Of a DNA stretch of 7,575 nt, positions 1 to 5,805 are shown piece by piece. The stretch covers positions 1-7,575 of the forward strand of contig JAXDRV010000015.1 of assembly GCA_034090805.1 (NCBI GenBank), written 5' to 3'. Under the pieces are notes generated by a model. It was not told the origin of the DNA. It was given only the letters and a program-made list of their open reading frames with translations, and made no database searches. Each line of letters opens with the position of its first letter. Position 1 is the stretch's first letter. The stretch comes from Ornithomonoglobus_A sp034090805 (lineage in GTDB: Bacteria > Bacillota > Clostridia > UBA1381). A program made the position numbers and the translations under genes.

Positions 1-22
1 AATATTTTGAGAGCAAAATATT
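1..22. repeat. Small AT-rich hairpin (5' member of a three-hairpin cluster)
   Basis: AATATTTTG (1-9) is the perfect reverse complement of CAAAATATT (14-22), leaving a four-base loop AGAG. It begins at the window edge, so the stem may continue upstream. The stem is almost pure A/T and is followed by TATTTGGGG rather than a clean T-run, so it is a poor intrinsic terminator. It is the first of three adjacent inverted repeats ahead of the purine genes. Confidence 0.55.
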
Positions 23-29
23 TATTTGG

Positions 30-70
30 GGTGCAAGGAGTTTTTCATATTTATGAAAAAACCTTGCACC
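30..70. repeat. Inverted repeat / hairpin upstream of the purine genes
   Basis: GGTGCAAGG (30-38) pairs with CCTTGCACC (62-70), and directly inside it TTTTTCATA (41-49) pairs with TATGAAAAA (52-60). Only a small asymmetric bulge (39-40 against 61) interrupts about 18 pairs. The loop is only a few bases, so the element is nearly a perfect palindrome. No T-run follows on either strand, so a simple terminator is unlikely. It abuts the next hairpin without a spacer (70/71), which suggests one compound element. Confidence 0.7.
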
Positions 71-126
71 TGAACAATTATGAAACGCTTTTAAGCCGCT
101 ATGCGGCTGCGTTTCATAATTGTTCA
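71..126. repeat. Long perfect inverted repeat (18-bp arms) with apical GC stem
   Basis: TGAACAATTATGAAACGC (71-88) is an exact reverse complement of 109-126. Inside, AGCCGC (94-99) pairs with GCGGCT (103-108) around a TAT loop, with bases 89-93 bulged. In all 24 pairs form. It shares the octamer TTATGAAA (78-85) with the preceding hairpin (51-58). The structure ends 38 bp before the AICAR transformylase start and 23 bp before its ribosome binding site. Perfect arms of this length suit a palindromic mobile repeat or a strongly selected leader structure. No T-run follows, so it is not a canonical terminator. Confidence 0.75.
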
Positions 127-164
127 GCAGTCATTAAATAAGCCTATTGAAAGGAATGATAATA

Positions 165-1337
165 ATGAACGAAATGCAATTAAAATACGGCTGCAATCCC
201 AATCAGAAGCCGTCAAGGGTGTTTATGGAAAACGGCGAGCTGCCCTTTGAGGTGCTGTCGGGAAAGCCGGGATATATCAATCTGCTTGACGCATTAAACG
301 GCTGGCAGCTTGTAAAGGAATTAAAAAAAGCAACGGGACTTCCGGCTGCGACTTCATTTAAGCACGTATCCCCCGCAGGTGCGGCTGTAGGTCTGCCTCT
401 GTCGGACACGCTTAAGAAGATATATTTTGTTGACGATGTTGAGCTTACTCCACTTGCAAACGCATACGCAAGAGCAAGAGGTGCGGACAGAATGTCCTCG
501 TTCGGCGATTTTATCGCACTTTCGGACGAATGCGACAAAGCAACGGCTCTCCTTATCAAAAAGGAGGTTTCGGACGGAGTAATCGCTCCGGGATATTCGG
601 ACGAGGCTCTTGAGATTTTAATGGCAAAGAAAAACGGCAATTACAATATCATAAAAATAGATGCAGATTACGTGCCGGCGGAAATCGAGCGCAAGCAGGT
701 GTTCGGCGTTACATTCGAGCAGGGCAGAAACGAGCTTGATATAAACGACGAGCTTTTATCAAATATCGTAACCGAAAACAAGACGCTTTCGGACGAGTCA
801 AAGCGTGATTTGAAGATTGCGCTTATCACTCTTAAATACACACAGTCTAACTCCGTATGCTATGTAAAGGACGGTCAGGCGATAGGCATAGGTGCCGGTC
901 AGCAGTCAAGAATCCACTGCACACGTCTTGCCGGGAACAAGGCGGATATATGGTGGCTGCGCCAGGCTCCGCAGGTACTCGGACTTCAGTTTGTGGACGG
1001 CATAAAAAGAGCAGACAGGGACAATGCGATAGACGTGTACATTTCCGACGAATACATGGACGTTTTGGCAGACGGCGCATGGGAGAAGATATTCAAGGTA
1101 AAGCCGGAGGTATTTACAAAGGAGCAGCAGCGTGCATGGCTTGACAAAAATACGGACGTTGCCTTAGGCTCTGATGCGTTCTTCCCGTTCGGAGATAATA
1201 TCGAAAGAGCGAAAAAGAGCGGTGTGACGGTAATCGCACAGCCGGGCGGCTCAATCCGTGACGATAACGTAATCGACACCTGCAACAAGTATAACATGGC
1301 AATGGCGTTTACGGGAATCAGATTATTCCATCATTAA
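165..1337 (+). CDS. purH: Stand-alone AICAR transformylase (phosphoribosylaminoimidazolecarboxamide formyltransferase)
   Basis: This cytosolic enzyme transfers a formyl group from 10-formyltetrahydrofolate to AICAR to give FAICAR, the penultimate step of de novo IMP synthesis. I start it at ATG 165 (390 aa) because AAAGGA (150-155) sits 9 nt upstream. The frame is open back to a TTG at 147, but that start lacks a binding site. The protein begins directly with the transformylase domain (LKYGCNPNQ near residue 6). The diagnostic SFKHVSPAGAAVG stretch is at 64-76, with the catalytic Lys-His pair at K66/H67. KYTQSNSVCYVKDGQ (224-238), the following GIGAGQQSR, and QPGGSIRDD (359-367) are other conserved blocks. 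The roughly 200-residue N-terminal IMP cyclohydrolase (MGS-like) domain of bifunctional PurH is absent, so cyclization must be done by a separate protein. The symbol purH therefore covers only the formyltransferase half. purD follows 21 bp downstream. Confidence 0.95.
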   Translation: MNEMQLKYGCNPNQKPSRVFMENGELPFEVLSGKPGYINLLDALNGWQLVKELKKATGLPAATSFKHVSPAGAAVGLPLSDTLKKIYFVDDVELTPLANAYARARGADRMSSFGDFIALSDECDKATALLIKKEVSDGVIAPGYSDEALEILMAKKNGNYNIIKIDADYVPAEIERKQVFGVTFEQGRNELDINDELLSNIVTENKTLSDESKRDLKIALITLKYTQSNSVCYVKDGQAIGIGAGQQSRIHCTRLAGNKADIWWLRQAPQVLGLQFVDGIKRADRDNAIDVYISDEYMDVLADGAWEKIFKVKPEVFTKEQQRAWLDKNTDVALGSDAFFPFGDNIERAKKSGVTVIAQPGGSIRDDNVIDTCNKYNMAMAFTGIRLFHH

Positions 1338-1358
1338 TAGGACATTAGGAGGATTATA

Positions 1359-2624
1359 ATGAAGATTTTGGTTGTAGGTTCGGGAGGACGTGAGCACGCA
1401 ATAATATGGAAAATCGCTCAGTCGCCCAAGGTTGATAAAATTTACTGTGCGCCGGGCAACGGCGGTATATCGGAGCTTGCGGAGTGCGTTGACATAAATG
1501 TCATGGACAAGCAGGCGATGGTTAATTTTGCAAAGGAAAATGCGGTTGATCTGGTAATGGTCGCTCCGGACGATCCTCTTGTTGACGGAATGGTCGACGC
1601 AATGGAGGCAGCCGGTATACGTGCGTTCGGACCTCGTGCAAATGCTGCGATAATCGAGGGCAGCAAGGCTTTTTCAAAGGAGCTTATGAAAAAATACAAC
1701 ATTCCCACAGCCGGCTACGAGGTATTCACCGACAGCCAAGCGGCTGTTGAGTATCTGAAAAAGGGTACATTCCCCGCCGTTATCAAAGCGGACGGACTGG
1801 CTCTCGGAAAGGGCGTTATAATCGCACAAAACCTTGAGGAGGCGGAGCAGGCTGTTCACGAAATGATAGACGGCGGCAAGTTCGGCAAAAGCGGCAGCCG
1901 TGTTGTAATCGAGGAATTTCTGACAGGCCCTGAGGTTTCGGTGCTTGCGTTTACGGACGGCAAAACCGTAAAACCGATGGTTTCGGCTCAGGATCACAAA
2001 AGAGCCTACGACAATGACGAGGGTCTTAACACCGGCGGCATGGGTACATTCTCGCCGAGTCGTCTTTATGATGACGAAAAAGCGGCGGAATGTATGGAAA
2101 ATATATTTTTGCCAACAATAAAAGCAATGAACGCCGAGGGCAGACCGTTTAAGGGCGTGCTGTATTTCGGTCTTATGATGACAGCGGACGGAGTTAAGGT
2201 AATCGAATACAACTGCCGATTCGGTGATCCCGAAACTCAGGTCGTTCTGCCGAGATTAAAAACAGACCTCGTTGAGATCATGGAGGCTGTTATCGATGAG
2301 CGTCTTGGCGAGCTTGAGATTGAATGGGAGGACAATGCGGCGGTATGCGTTGTTATGGCTTCGGGCGGATACCCGGTCAAGTACGAAAAGGGTTACGAAA
2401 TAAGCGGCCTTGACAGCGTAAAGAACGACAGTGACATTGTCGTGTTCCATGCCGGCACTGCGCTAAAGGACGGAAAAACGGTAACAGCGGGCGGCAGAGT
2501 TCTCGGTGTTACGGCTGTTGCGGAAAATCTTGACGCAGCAATCAAAAAATCCTACGAGGCTGTTGAAAAAATACATTTTAAGGACGCACACTACAGGAAA
2601 GATATAGGAATAAAAAAGTATTAA
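1359..2624 (+). CDS. purD: Phosphoribosylamine--glycine ligase (GAR synthetase)
   Basis: PurD joins phosphoribosylamine and glycine using ATP to make GAR, the second step of de novo purine synthesis. The 421-residue length is normal for the family. The N-terminal nucleotide-fold motif GSGGREHA is at residues 7-14. ATP-grasp motifs follow: IKADGLALGKGV (142-153), DHKRAYDNDEGLNTGGMG (212-229) and EYNCRFGDPETQ (283-294), where E283 and N285 are the expected metal ligands. The C-terminal domain shows FHAGT (363-367) and TAGGRVLGVTA (376-386), ending in HYRKDIG (411-417). The phosphoribosylamine-side loop reads VAPDDPLVDG instead of the textbook GPEAPL, which I take as lineage variation. AGGAGG (1347-1352) lies 6 nt before the ATG. 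It sits 21 bp after the AICAR transformylase and 15 bp before the membrane sulfatase gene, so it is probably cotranscribed with both. Confidence 0.97.
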   Translation: MKILVVGSGGREHAIIWKIAQSPKVDKIYCAPGNGGISELAECVDINVMDKQAMVNFAKENAVDLVMVAPDDPLVDGMVDAMEAAGIRAFGPRANAAIIEGSKAFSKELMKKYNIPTAGYEVFTDSQAAVEYLKKGTFPAVIKADGLALGKGVIIAQNLEEAEQAVHEMIDGGKFGKSGSRVVIEEFLTGPEVSVLAFTDGKTVKPMVSAQDHKRAYDNDEGLNTGGMGTFSPSRLYDDEKAAECMENIFLPTIKAMNAEGRPFKGVLYFGLMMTADGVKVIEYNCRFGDPETQVVLPRLKTDLVEIMEAVIDERLGELEIEWEDNAAVCVVMASGGYPVKYEKGYEISGLDSVKNDSDIVVFHAGTALKDGKTVTAGGRVLGVTAVAENLDAAIKKSYEAVEKIHFKDAHYRKDIGIKKY

Positions 2625-2639
2625 GGTTGAGAGTGGTAA

Positions 2640-4571
2640 ATGGTATCTTTAAATAAAATATGGAAGGTTGCTGTTGCAAGCGTAATAACGCTTGCACTGT
2701 GGACCTTTATAAGCGTAAATACGGGTTTGTTCGTAAGAAGCGAGGAATTTTGCACGTTTGACTATATCATGTCATACGTCATGGTTCTGGGAATATGGGG
2801 ACTTGCGGCACTGAAATTTGACTTCAGTCCGGGCATGAAACGTGCGGCGGGGATAGCCGCTGCGGTGCTTACGCCGTTTTGGTGTATGCAGATCTCAACG
2901 ATTTTCGCGGGGCTTGCCGAATATTCAATAGGAATGTACTTTCTTAACATACTCGCCTACACCGCCATACTTGCGCTGTTTTTCGCAATCACGAGGAGCA
3001 TACGCTGGGCACCGATAATAACGGTGGCGGTAACGTACCTGTTTACGCTTTCGAGCTTTGTTTTGCAGATTCTGAGAGGAACGCCGCTCATACCGAGCGA
3101 TTTCCTTGCGATAGGCACCGCCGTAAACGTTGCCGACCAGTATACGTTTACACTGCGCTATCCGATAATAACCGCAAGTATTCTTACAATATTTTTCATT
3201 GTTCTTGTATGGAAATTTTCGTACAAGCTTACGATGAAGCACAAAAATATAATCTGCCCGTCAATCGGGACAGCGGTTTTGCTTGCGATAGCCATACCCT
3301 GCGGAGCTGTTGATTTTGACAGCATCAACATGGATTTTTTTGACCAGTATCACGCAAACAACACCCACGGAATAGCGGTAAGCTTCTATATAAACGCGCG
3401 CCGCATGACGCTGCATAAGCCCGACGGCTACAACGAAACGGACACAGCGGCTCTGCTTACGGAAAACAACAAAAAAGAACCGGTCAAAAAGACACCGAAT
3501 ATCCTTGTGGTTATGAACGAAAGCCTTTCCGATTTGAGCGTTGTCGGCAATTTCAAAACGAACGTTGACTATATGCCGTTCATTCGTTCTCTTAAGGAAA
3601 ACACTGTAAGAGGACAGCTGCTTGTTTCGCCCTTCGGCGGATATACGTGCAATTCGGAGTTTGAATTTCTTACCGGCATGACCATGGGACTTCTGCCTCA
3701 GGGCAGCGCACCGTATCTGCAATATCTCACAACACCGCAGCCAAATTCGATATGCGGTCATTTAAAGAGCATGGGTTATGAAAATATCGCTCTCCACCCG
3801 TATTACGCAAGAGGCTGGAATCGTGAGAAGGTATACGGGCTTATGGGCTTTGACAAGTTCATAAGCATGGAAAACATGGGCGATTATCAGAACAGAAACG
3901 AATTTGAATATATCCGCTGCTACCTGAGCGACCGAACATCGTACAGTGCGGCAATCAACCAGTTTGTCAAAAAGAAAAAGGACAAGCCGATGTTCGTTTT
4001 CAACATCACAATGCAAAATCACGGCGGATATAAATACAACCTCGGCACATGGAAGGATACCGTCAGCATACTCGATATGAAAGGCGAATACCCCGAAGCG
4101 GAGCAGTATCTCTCGCTTGTAAGGGAAAGCGACATTGCCTTTGCGGAGCTGATAGACTGGTTCTCGAAATGGAACGAGCCGACCGTAATTCTTATGTTCG
4201 GCGACCATCAGCCGGGAATAGAGCAGGCATTTTACGAGGAGCTTTACGGCAAGGAGCTTGATTTTGTGACAGATGAGGAGCTGTTAAAGCGTTACACAGT
4301 TCCGTTCCTTATCTGGGCAAACTACGACATCGAGGAGCGTGACGGACTTATCACAAGTACGAATTATCTCCAAAGCCTGCTGCTTGAAACAGCCGGACTG
4401 CCAAAAAGCAGCGTGGAAAACTTCACCGATAAGGTGAGAGAGGAAGTCCCCGCCATAAATGCACTCGGTCATTACGACAAAAACGGCGTATGGAGGGACA
4501 ATGAAAAGTCCGACCTTGCGATTTTAAAGCAGTATCGTGATTTGGAGTATTATCTGCTTACACAAAAGTGA
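2640..4571 (+). CDS. LTA synthase family membrane phosphoglycerol transferase (sulfatase fold)
   Basis: The 643-aa protein has an N-terminal membrane part with about six or seven hydrophobic segments (roughly 8-30, 41-59, 68-90, 97-118, 123-145, 173-194, 206-224). An extracellular sulfatase-fold domain runs from about residue 285. Expected catalytic residues of LtaS-like enzymes are visible: metal ligand E294 in VMNESLSDL, nucleophile T336 in GGYTCNSEFEFLTG, H461 in MQNHGGY, and D522/H523 in MFGDHQPG. Such enzymes move glycerol-phosphate from phosphatidylglycerol onto a lipid- or glycan-linked acceptor outside the membrane. Whether the product here is true lipoteichoic acid or another polymer cannot be told from sequence. 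The start at 2640 has only a weak GA-rich binding site (GGTTGAGAG, 2625-2633). The stop-to-start gap from purD is 15 bp, which favours readthrough or coupled expression. No convincing terminator follows. The family call is firm, the substrate is not. Confidence 0.9.
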   Translation: MVSLNKIWKVAVASVITLALWTFISVNTGLFVRSEEFCTFDYIMSYVMVLGIWGLAALKFDFSPGMKRAAGIAAAVLTPFWCMQISTIFAGLAEYSIGMYFLNILAYTAILALFFAITRSIRWAPIITVAVTYLFTLSSFVLQILRGTPLIPSDFLAIGTAVNVADQYTFTLRYPIITASILTIFFIVLVWKFSYKLTMKHKNIICPSIGTAVLLAIAIPCGAVDFDSINMDFFDQYHANNTHGIAVSFYINARRMTLHKPDGYNETDTAALLTENNKKEPVKKTPNILVVMNESLSDLSVVGNFKTNVDYMPFIRSLKENTVRGQLLVSPFGGYTCNSEFEFLTGMTMGLLPQGSAPYLQYLTTPQPNSICGHLKSMGYENIALHPYYARGWNREKVYGLMGFDKFISMENMGDYQNRNEFEYIRCYLSDRTSYSAAINQFVKKKKDKPMFVFNITMQNHGGYKYNLGTWKDTVSILDMKGEYPEAEQYLSLVRESDIAFAELIDWFSKWNEPTVILMFGDHQPGIEQAFYEELYGKELDFVTDEELLKRYTVPFLIWANYDIEERDGLITSTNYLQSLLLETAGLPKSSVENFTDKVREEVPAINALGHYDKNGVWRDNEKSDLAILKQYRDLEYYLLTQK

Positions 4572-4591
4572 TAGCAAAAATTGAGATTATC

Positions 4592-4762
4592 CCCTCACCA
4601 ACTTGAAGCATACGCATACATCGGTGTTGGCGAGGGCGGCAATCTGCACTCACCGCCAAGAAGGGGGGCTTTTGCGGAGCAAAAGTGATGACAGACTTCT
4701 TTTTCACGTTGAATTTGTGCCACTGCATGGCGGCGGAATGGAGAATTAACGTGAAAAATAAG
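4592..4762. repeat. Structured repeat module, copy 1
   Basis: Copy 1 contains, in order: hairpin H1 (CCCTCACCAAC 4592-4602 with GTTGGCGAGGG 4626-4636, one mismatch); the octamer CAATCTGC (4640-4647) between GGCGG (4635-4639) and CCGCC (4653-4657), an H2 stem that competes with the base of H1; an extra segment with a GGGGGG run (4663-4668) and a perfect hairpin CTTTTGC/GCAAAAG (4669-4675/4679-4685); and the palindrome H3 (4696-4762). H1 and the CAATCTGC octamer recur 186 bp downstream. H3 recurs 142 bp downstream, so copy 1 carries about 44 bp that copy 2 lacks. It could be a mobile palindromic element or a duplicated leader RNA. Confidence 0.7.
4696..4762. repeat. Palindromic element H3, copy 1
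   Basis: TTTTTCACGTT (4700-4710) is the exact reverse complement of AACGTGAAAAA (4748-4758). Past one mismatch, CTT (4696-4698) pairs with AAG (4760-4762). At the tip, GCC..C (4719-4723) pairs with G.GGC (4730-4734) around GCAT, with an A·C mismatch and a T·G wobble. The stretch 4713-4756 matches 4855-4898 at 41 of 44 positions. The 3' side contains a ribosome-binding-like GGAG (4740-4743) and a GTG (4751). Confidence 0.7.
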
Positions 4763-4792
4763 CTGCGCATCTTGCCCTTTATCGGAGCTTGA
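4751..4792 (+). other. Possible 13-codon mini-ORF with a duplicated start context
   Basis: GTG 4751 is preceded by the same GGCGGAATGGAGAATTAAC context that precedes the pseudouridine synthase ATG at 4893. The frame reads MKNKLRILPFIGA and stops at TGA 4790-4792, inside the H1 loop of copy 2. It could be a leader peptide, a relic of duplicating the gene's 5' end, or a chance result of the repeat. Nothing in the peptide indicates a function, so I do not call it a gene. Confidence 0.2.
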
Positions 4793-4898
4793 AGTATCAA
4801 CATACGTCGGCACTCCTCAAAAGAGCAATCTGCTTGCTTCTTTTCCACGTTATGATTTGTGCCGCCGCATGGCGGCGGAATGGAGAATTAACATGAAA
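4777..4898. repeat. Structured repeat module, copy 2, overlapping the next start codon
   Basis: H1 is re-formed with different bases: GGAG (4784-4787) with CTCC (4813-4816), and CTTT (4777-4780) with AAAG (4820-4823). The loop matches copy 1 at TTGAAG, CATAC and TCGG. CAATCTGC (4826-4833) lies in an alternative hairpin, 4819-4828 with 4834-4844 and one bulged T, which competes with the outer H1 pairs. H3 has a perfect apical stem GCCGCC (4861-4866) and GGCGGC (4871-4876) around GCAT, plus outer arms near 4846-4851 and 4890-4895 with one mismatch. The 3' arm contains the start codon of the pseudouridine synthase, so folding could affect its translation. Confidence 0.7.
4882..4885 (+). promoter_or_regulatory. 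Ribosome binding site of the pseudouridine synthase, carried by the repeat
   Basis: GGAG lies 7 nt before ATG 4893 and decides that start over the TTG at 4857, whose frame would only translate the H3 hairpin. The site and its flanks are identical to positions 4740-4743 in copy 1, so the repeat appears to supply this gene's initiation signal. In the H3 fold the GGAG falls in the internal loop and the ATG in the outer stem. Confidence 0.75.
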
Positions 4899-5792
4899 CA
4901 AATTCAGATAACTCGAAACGATGCAGGGCAGCGGCTCGATAAGTTTCTGACTAAGTTTATGCCGTCACTGCCCAAGTCGATGCTTTATAAATCACTGCGA
5001 AAAAACTGCGTGCGCATAAACGGCAGGCACGTCAGGGACGGCGCATATGTCTTAAGCGAAGGCGAGGAGCTTTCGCTTTATTTCAATGATGAATTTTTCA
5101 CACGCAGAGAAGCGCATATCTCGGAAAACGACAATATCAGCGTCGTTTATGAGGACGAAAATATTCTTGTTGTAAATAAGCCGACAAACCTCGTTGTTCA
5201 TGCCGACGACAGAGGCAGCACCGACACGCTTGTGTCACGTGTGCAAAGCTATCTTTATAAGAAAGGCGAATACGACCCGCAATCGGAGCATTCCTTTTCG
5301 CCGGCTCTGTGCAACAGGCTCGACCGCAATACATCGGGGCTTGTCATAGCGGCAAAGAACGCCGCCGCACTGCGGATAATAAACGAAAAGCTGAAAAACC
5401 GTGAAATCAAAAAATATTATATGTGCGTAACCGAGGGACTTCCCCCTCGCGAGAGCGGACTTCTGCAATCGTCCGTCACACGTGAAAATAAGCGCACCTC
5501 AATCGGAAAGGACGGCAAGGAAATACGCACAAAATACCAGCTGATAAAAAGTGTCGGCAGCCGTGCGCTGCTGGAGATTGAGCTGCTTACCGGGCGAACG
5601 CATCAGATACGTGTGCAGATGTCGGCAGTCGGCTGTCCGCTTGAGGGTGATGTTAAATACGGAGCAAAGCGCAGAAACGGCGGCTATTCGCTGTGCAGCT
5701 TTAAGCTTGTGTTTGATTTTTCCTCGGACGCGGGAGAATTGAATTATCTGAACGGAAAGGAAATAACGATAAATCCGCCGTTTTCGCTTTAA
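4893..5792 (+). CDS. RluA-family 23S rRNA pseudouridine synthase (RluC/RluD-like)
   Basis: This enzyme converts specific uridines in RNA, most likely 23S rRNA, to pseudouridine. From ATG 4893 it is 299 aa, a usual length for RluC/RluD-type proteins. An S4-like RNA-binding domain occupies about residues 12-65 (RLDKFL, SLRKNCVRINGRHV). The catalytic domain shows VVNKPTNLVVHA (93-104), the signature NRLDRNTSGL (141-150) with catalytic aspartate D144, KKYYMCVTEG (173-182), and LLTGRTHQIRVQ (231-242). The final GDVKYGA block is at 252-258. The exact target uridines cannot be assigned, since RluC, RluD and other paralogs share these motifs. The start codon and binding site lie in the upstream repeat. 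It is followed after 13 bp by an rRNA m5U methyltransferase gene, which supports an rRNA-modification role. Confidence 0.93.
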   Translation: MKQIQITRNDAGQRLDKFLTKFMPSLPKSMLYKSLRKNCVRINGRHVRDGAYVLSEGEELSLYFNDEFFTRREAHISENDNISVVYEDENILVVNKPTNLVVHADDRGSTDTLVSRVQSYLYKKGEYDPQSEHSFSPALCNRLDRNTSGLVIAAKNAAALRIINEKLKNREIKKYYMCVTEGLPPRESGLLQSSVTRENKRTSIGKDGKEIRTKYQLIKSVGSRALLEIELLTGRTHQIRVQMSAVGCPLEGDVKYGAKRRNGGYSLCSFKLVFDFSSDAGELNYLNGKEITINPPFSL

Positions 5793-5805
5793 TCGGGAGG
5801 AAAAT

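Larger units (their letters stand above)
4572..4892. other. 321-bp non-coding gap with tandem structured repeats
   Basis: This is the only gap over 300 bp. It is filled by two tandem, diverged copies of a hairpin-rich module (4592-4762 and 4777-4898) rather than unique sequence. I see no tRNA or rRNA, no convincing -35/-10 pair, and no hairpin plus T-run that would clearly terminate the upstream gene. TATGAT (4851-4856) would pass as a -10 box but lacks a -35 at proper spacing. Minus-strand open frames across the gap follow the repeat and have no recognizable family. Confidence 0.8.

Noticed and set aside
147..164. TTG start for the AICAR transformylase
   Set aside because: AAAGGA (150-155) lies inside that extension and is properly spaced for ATG 165.
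1..164. Purine riboswitch ahead of the purine genes
   Set aside because: I could not find the conserved purine-aptamer core sequences or the three-way junction; the region consists of simple nested inverted repeats.
4819..4844. Intrinsic terminator upstream of the pseudouridine synthase
   Set aside because: The stem is mainly A-T with a bulge, the T-rich part is the 3' arm itself, and CCACG follows instead of a T-run.
4558..4848. Minus-strand open frame of 96 codons over the intergenic repeats
   Set aside because: It follows the repeat modules and overlaps the 3' end of the membrane enzyme gene. The stem bases that change between copies do so in a pairing-preserving way rather than a codon-preserving way. 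It has no family resemblance I can name.
4857..4892. Upstream TTG start for the pseudouridine synthase, adding 12 residues
   Set aside because: The added residues merely translate the GC-rich hairpin, there is no binding site before the TTG, and GGAG is ideally placed for ATG 4893.
4572..4898. CRISPR-like array
   Set aside because: There are only two diverged copies of a long structured unit, with no short identical direct repeats separated by uniform spacers.
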